Shown piece after piece: positions 6,741 through 8,124 of a stretch of 8,124 nt of DNA. Position numbers and translations under genes: made by a program. The stretch's first letter is position 1, and each line of letters opens with the position of its first letter. The stretch comes from Hyphomicrobiaceae bacterium UBA2767 (GTDB lineage: Bacteria; Pseudomonadota; Alphaproteobacteria; Rhizobiales; Methyloligellaceae). The notes beneath the pieces are model-generated. The model was not told where the DNA came from. It saw only the letters and a program-made list of their open reading frames with translations, and made no database searches. The stretch is taken from positions 6,744 to 14,867 of the forward strand of contig DEIT01000232.1 in NCBI GenBank assembly GCA_002352635.1, given 5' to 3'.

Positions 6741-7421
6741 TCAAAACAACCGTCTCGGTGCCCATTGCAAGATTTTGCGGGAGATCGCGTTGGACTTTGC
6801 CAATGCGCTGATGCCATGGCGCCAGTTCTCACGCCGCACGTAACTCTCTGAATCCACATAACAAAGTTGCAGGCTCATGCGTTTCCCTTTCTGGGGCAGA
6901 AAGCCATGCCAGGAGTGCTCGCACACCCGAAACATCAGCATTTTGCCGTACTCAGGAGGGAATTCGAACGCGCAGTCCTCCCGGTCATCACTTCGCAGGA
7001 CGCGGAACTTGCCTCGCTCATATGGCCACTCCTGGCTAAACCCAAGGATCACGGTTGCAATCTTGTGCTTGGAATCGGGATGCGCATAACCCTCGTTATA
7101 CGCCCCGGTCGTATTGCCCATCATCACAATGACCGGCGGATAACCATCCAGGTCCATCTCCAACTTTTGCCCGACCAAACGCCGAAAGCGGTCGCTGTAG
7201 AGATCCGTCAGGATGTCGTCAAAGTGCTGACCGTAGTTGAGCTGCTTCATGGCATAGCTCCCGCGCCAGGGAATTTCCGGCGCTTCCGACAGCACTTTTC
7301 TCTTCATTGAGACAGGTAGTGCCTGATCCACGAAGGCAAAATCATAAGGGTCGCGATGTAACTCGCTGGACGCAATCGCATCTTCATCCAACATCAAGAA
7401 TGGTGAGAGTGCTTGGGCCAT
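6741..7421 (-). CDS. 2OG-Fe(II) oxygenase, class A' (middle gene of minus-strand operon)
   Basis: A predicted 226-residue oxygenase. Ligands are H114 and D116 (YAHPDSKHK) and H172 in HSWHGF; R181 in KGKRMSLQLCYV is the probable 2OG ligand. The lid region carries LNYGQHFDDIL, matching LSYGAAFARL of the plus-strand class A gene at 3542. Both proteins end in a basic, partly amphipathic tail (here SRKILQWAPRRLF). The frame is open up to 7628, but the upstream part overlaps the Rid-like gene out of phase. I chose the ATG at 7421-7419, preceded by AGGA and GAAGGA 4 and 10 bases upstream, which leaves 31 bases after the preceding stop. It is therefore in an operon with that gene. Confidence 0.9.
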   Translation of the reverse strand: MAQALSPFLMLDEDAIASSELHRDPYDFAFVDQALPVSMKRKVLSEAPEIPWRGSYAMKQLNYGQHFDDILTDLYSDRFRRLVGQKLEMDLDGYPPVIVMMGNTTGAYNEGYAHPDSKHKIATVILGFSQEWPYERGKFRVLRSDDREDCAFEFPPEYGKMLMFRVCEHSWHGFLPQKGKRMSLQLCYVDSESYVRRENWRHGISALAKSNAISRKILQWAPRRLF

Positions 7422-7452
7422 TGATTCCTGTTCCTTCTCCTGATGGGCTTGC

Positions 7453-8124
7453 CTAAAATGCTGGCAGTGCCGGATCTTCGTTTGGCGCAACTGCCACTCC
7501 CTCAACTTCGACCAGCCATTCAGGGCGGCAAACGGCTCCTTCGACGACGAAAGCCGGCAGTTCAGGCAGATGAAAGTCGAGATACTGTTTGACGCGGGAA
7601 TAGTCCGTGGGGTCGCGCAGGTAGACAATCAGGTATTTCATGTCATTGAGGTTCGCGTCGCCGTCCATGAGGAGCGCGTCGACATTGTCGAGCGCGCGGT
7701 CCAACTGACGAATGACATTTCCCTTGTGAACCACATCTCCGTTTCGGTCGATGCTGGCAGTGCCGGAAATGAAATAGTGCGAGCGGTCGGCATATGCGAT
7801 GCGCGTACCCCGCTCAAAGGTGACGTTGTACTCTTCCGTGAGATTAAGGCGCTCGAAATCATTGAGATAAGACACCTGCTGCGGCTTGACGCCGACGACC
7901 GAGTAGGCGTCCATGGCAACAAGGTCGTGACGGTGCGCGCATGCGCCTTCGATTCCAGTGCTTGCGATATAATGGGAATTTCCATTCATCCCATTCCGGG
8001 CAAATAATTCGCGTCGGCTGTCGACCATGCCCTGGTAAAAGACATCTACGTCCTTGAGGTAAATCCAGGTGCGCACGCAATCGTCGCGCAGGGTTCCGCC
8101 CTGGTCCTTGAGGGTGCCAATCAG
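7453..8124 (-). CDS. Rid-superfamily, chorismatase-like protein (5' end off the right edge)
   Basis: An open frame of 223 residues from the right edge to the stop at 7453. The C-terminal 120 or so residues form a YjgF/RidA-type domain: SGTASID-G-VVHKGNV followed by Q-L---LDN---LL, then YLIVYLRD and VEVEGVAV. The preceding part (RTWIYLKDVD, IASTGIEG, EEYNVTFERGTRI) resembles the N-terminal half of FkbO/XanB2-type chorismatases, which convert chorismate to dihydroxy- or hydroxybenzoates. That family has the same SGTASI motif. In an alignment by eye, the catalytic arginine of classical RidA deaminases is not conserved. An uncharacterised Rid protein with no chorismate activity is the main alternative. 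The frame continues beyond 8124, so a GTG at 8076 is probably not the start. It is the most upstream visible gene of the minus-strand operon, 31 bases before the class A' oxygenase. Confidence 0.82.
   Translation of the reverse strand: MIGTLKDQGGTLRDDCVRTWIYLKDVDVFYQGMVDSRRELFARNGMNGNSHYIASTGIEGACAHRHDLVAMDAYSVVGVKPQQVSYLNDFERLNLTEEYNVTFERGTRIAYADRSHYFISGTASIDRNGDVVHKGNVIRQLDRALDNVDALLMDGDANLNDMKYLIVYLRDPTDYSRVKQYLDFHLPELPAFVVEGAVCRPEWLVEVEGVAVAPNEDPALPAF

Noticed and set aside
6867..7310. Plus-strand frame of 147 residues, and a similar one at 7570-8007
   Set aside because: Both are antisense to genes with clear motifs and conserved catalytic residues.
7422..7628. N-terminal extension of the class A' oxygenase
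   Set aside because: It overlaps the end of the Rid-like gene out of frame, while the ATG at 7421 has a ribosome binding site and gives a length close to its paralogue.
1..8124. CRISPR arrays, tRNA or rRNA genes, insertion sequences
   Set aside because: No regularly spaced direct repeats, no cloverleaf-like or ribosomal sequence, and no transposase or terminal inverted repeats were recognised on either strand.

Overview
The window looks like part of an alphaproteobacterial chromosome. Two things point that way: the Crp/Fnr regulator has the C-X2-C-X7-C cysteine spacing typical of alphaproteobacterial FnrL/FixK-type proteins, and the non-coding stretch near 1800-1876 resembles short palindromic repeats common in Rhizobiales. 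Genus cannot be told from the sequence alone. The left edge (phosphoenolpyruvate carboxylase, minus strand) is ordinary core metabolism and GC-rich. The rest has lower GC in the lines counted by hand and reads as an accessory locus.

Layout. 1-1458 (minus): N-terminal half of PEP carboxylase, running off the left edge. 1459-2137: a 679-base stretch with no supportable gene, holding a pair of short hairpin repeats and a palindromic FNR/CRP-type site at 2005-2018. 2138-2398 (plus): small stand-alone acyl carrier protein. 2586-3308 (plus): Crp/Fnr regulator with four candidate iron-sulfur cysteines. 3447-3460: a second FNR/CRP-type palindrome. 3542-5767 (plus): three consecutive 2-oxoglutarate/Fe(II) oxygenase genes. 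5768-5910: gap between convergent transcription units. 5911-8124 (minus): read in transcription order, a Rid-superfamily/chorismatase-like gene (5' end outside the window), then a fourth and a fifth oxygenase of the same superfamily.

The striking feature is five different 2OG-Fe(II) oxygenases within 4 kb, each keeping its HxD...H iron ligands and a distal arginine. They form two convergent operons and two paralogue classes in the same order: class A then B then a divergent C on the plus strand, and class A' then B' on the minus strand. With a free-standing carrier protein, a chorismatase-like Rid protein and a probable oxygen-sensing regulator alongside, the best reading is a small biosynthetic or modification locus in which several oxygenases hydroxylate related positions of one product. 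The two palindromes (one upstream of the carrier protein, one upstream of the plus-strand oxygenases) are natural candidate sites for the locally encoded regulator, which would link oxygen level to expression of oxygen-consuming enzymes. The product is not identifiable from this window, and the core assembly enzymes, if any, probably lie beyond the right edge.
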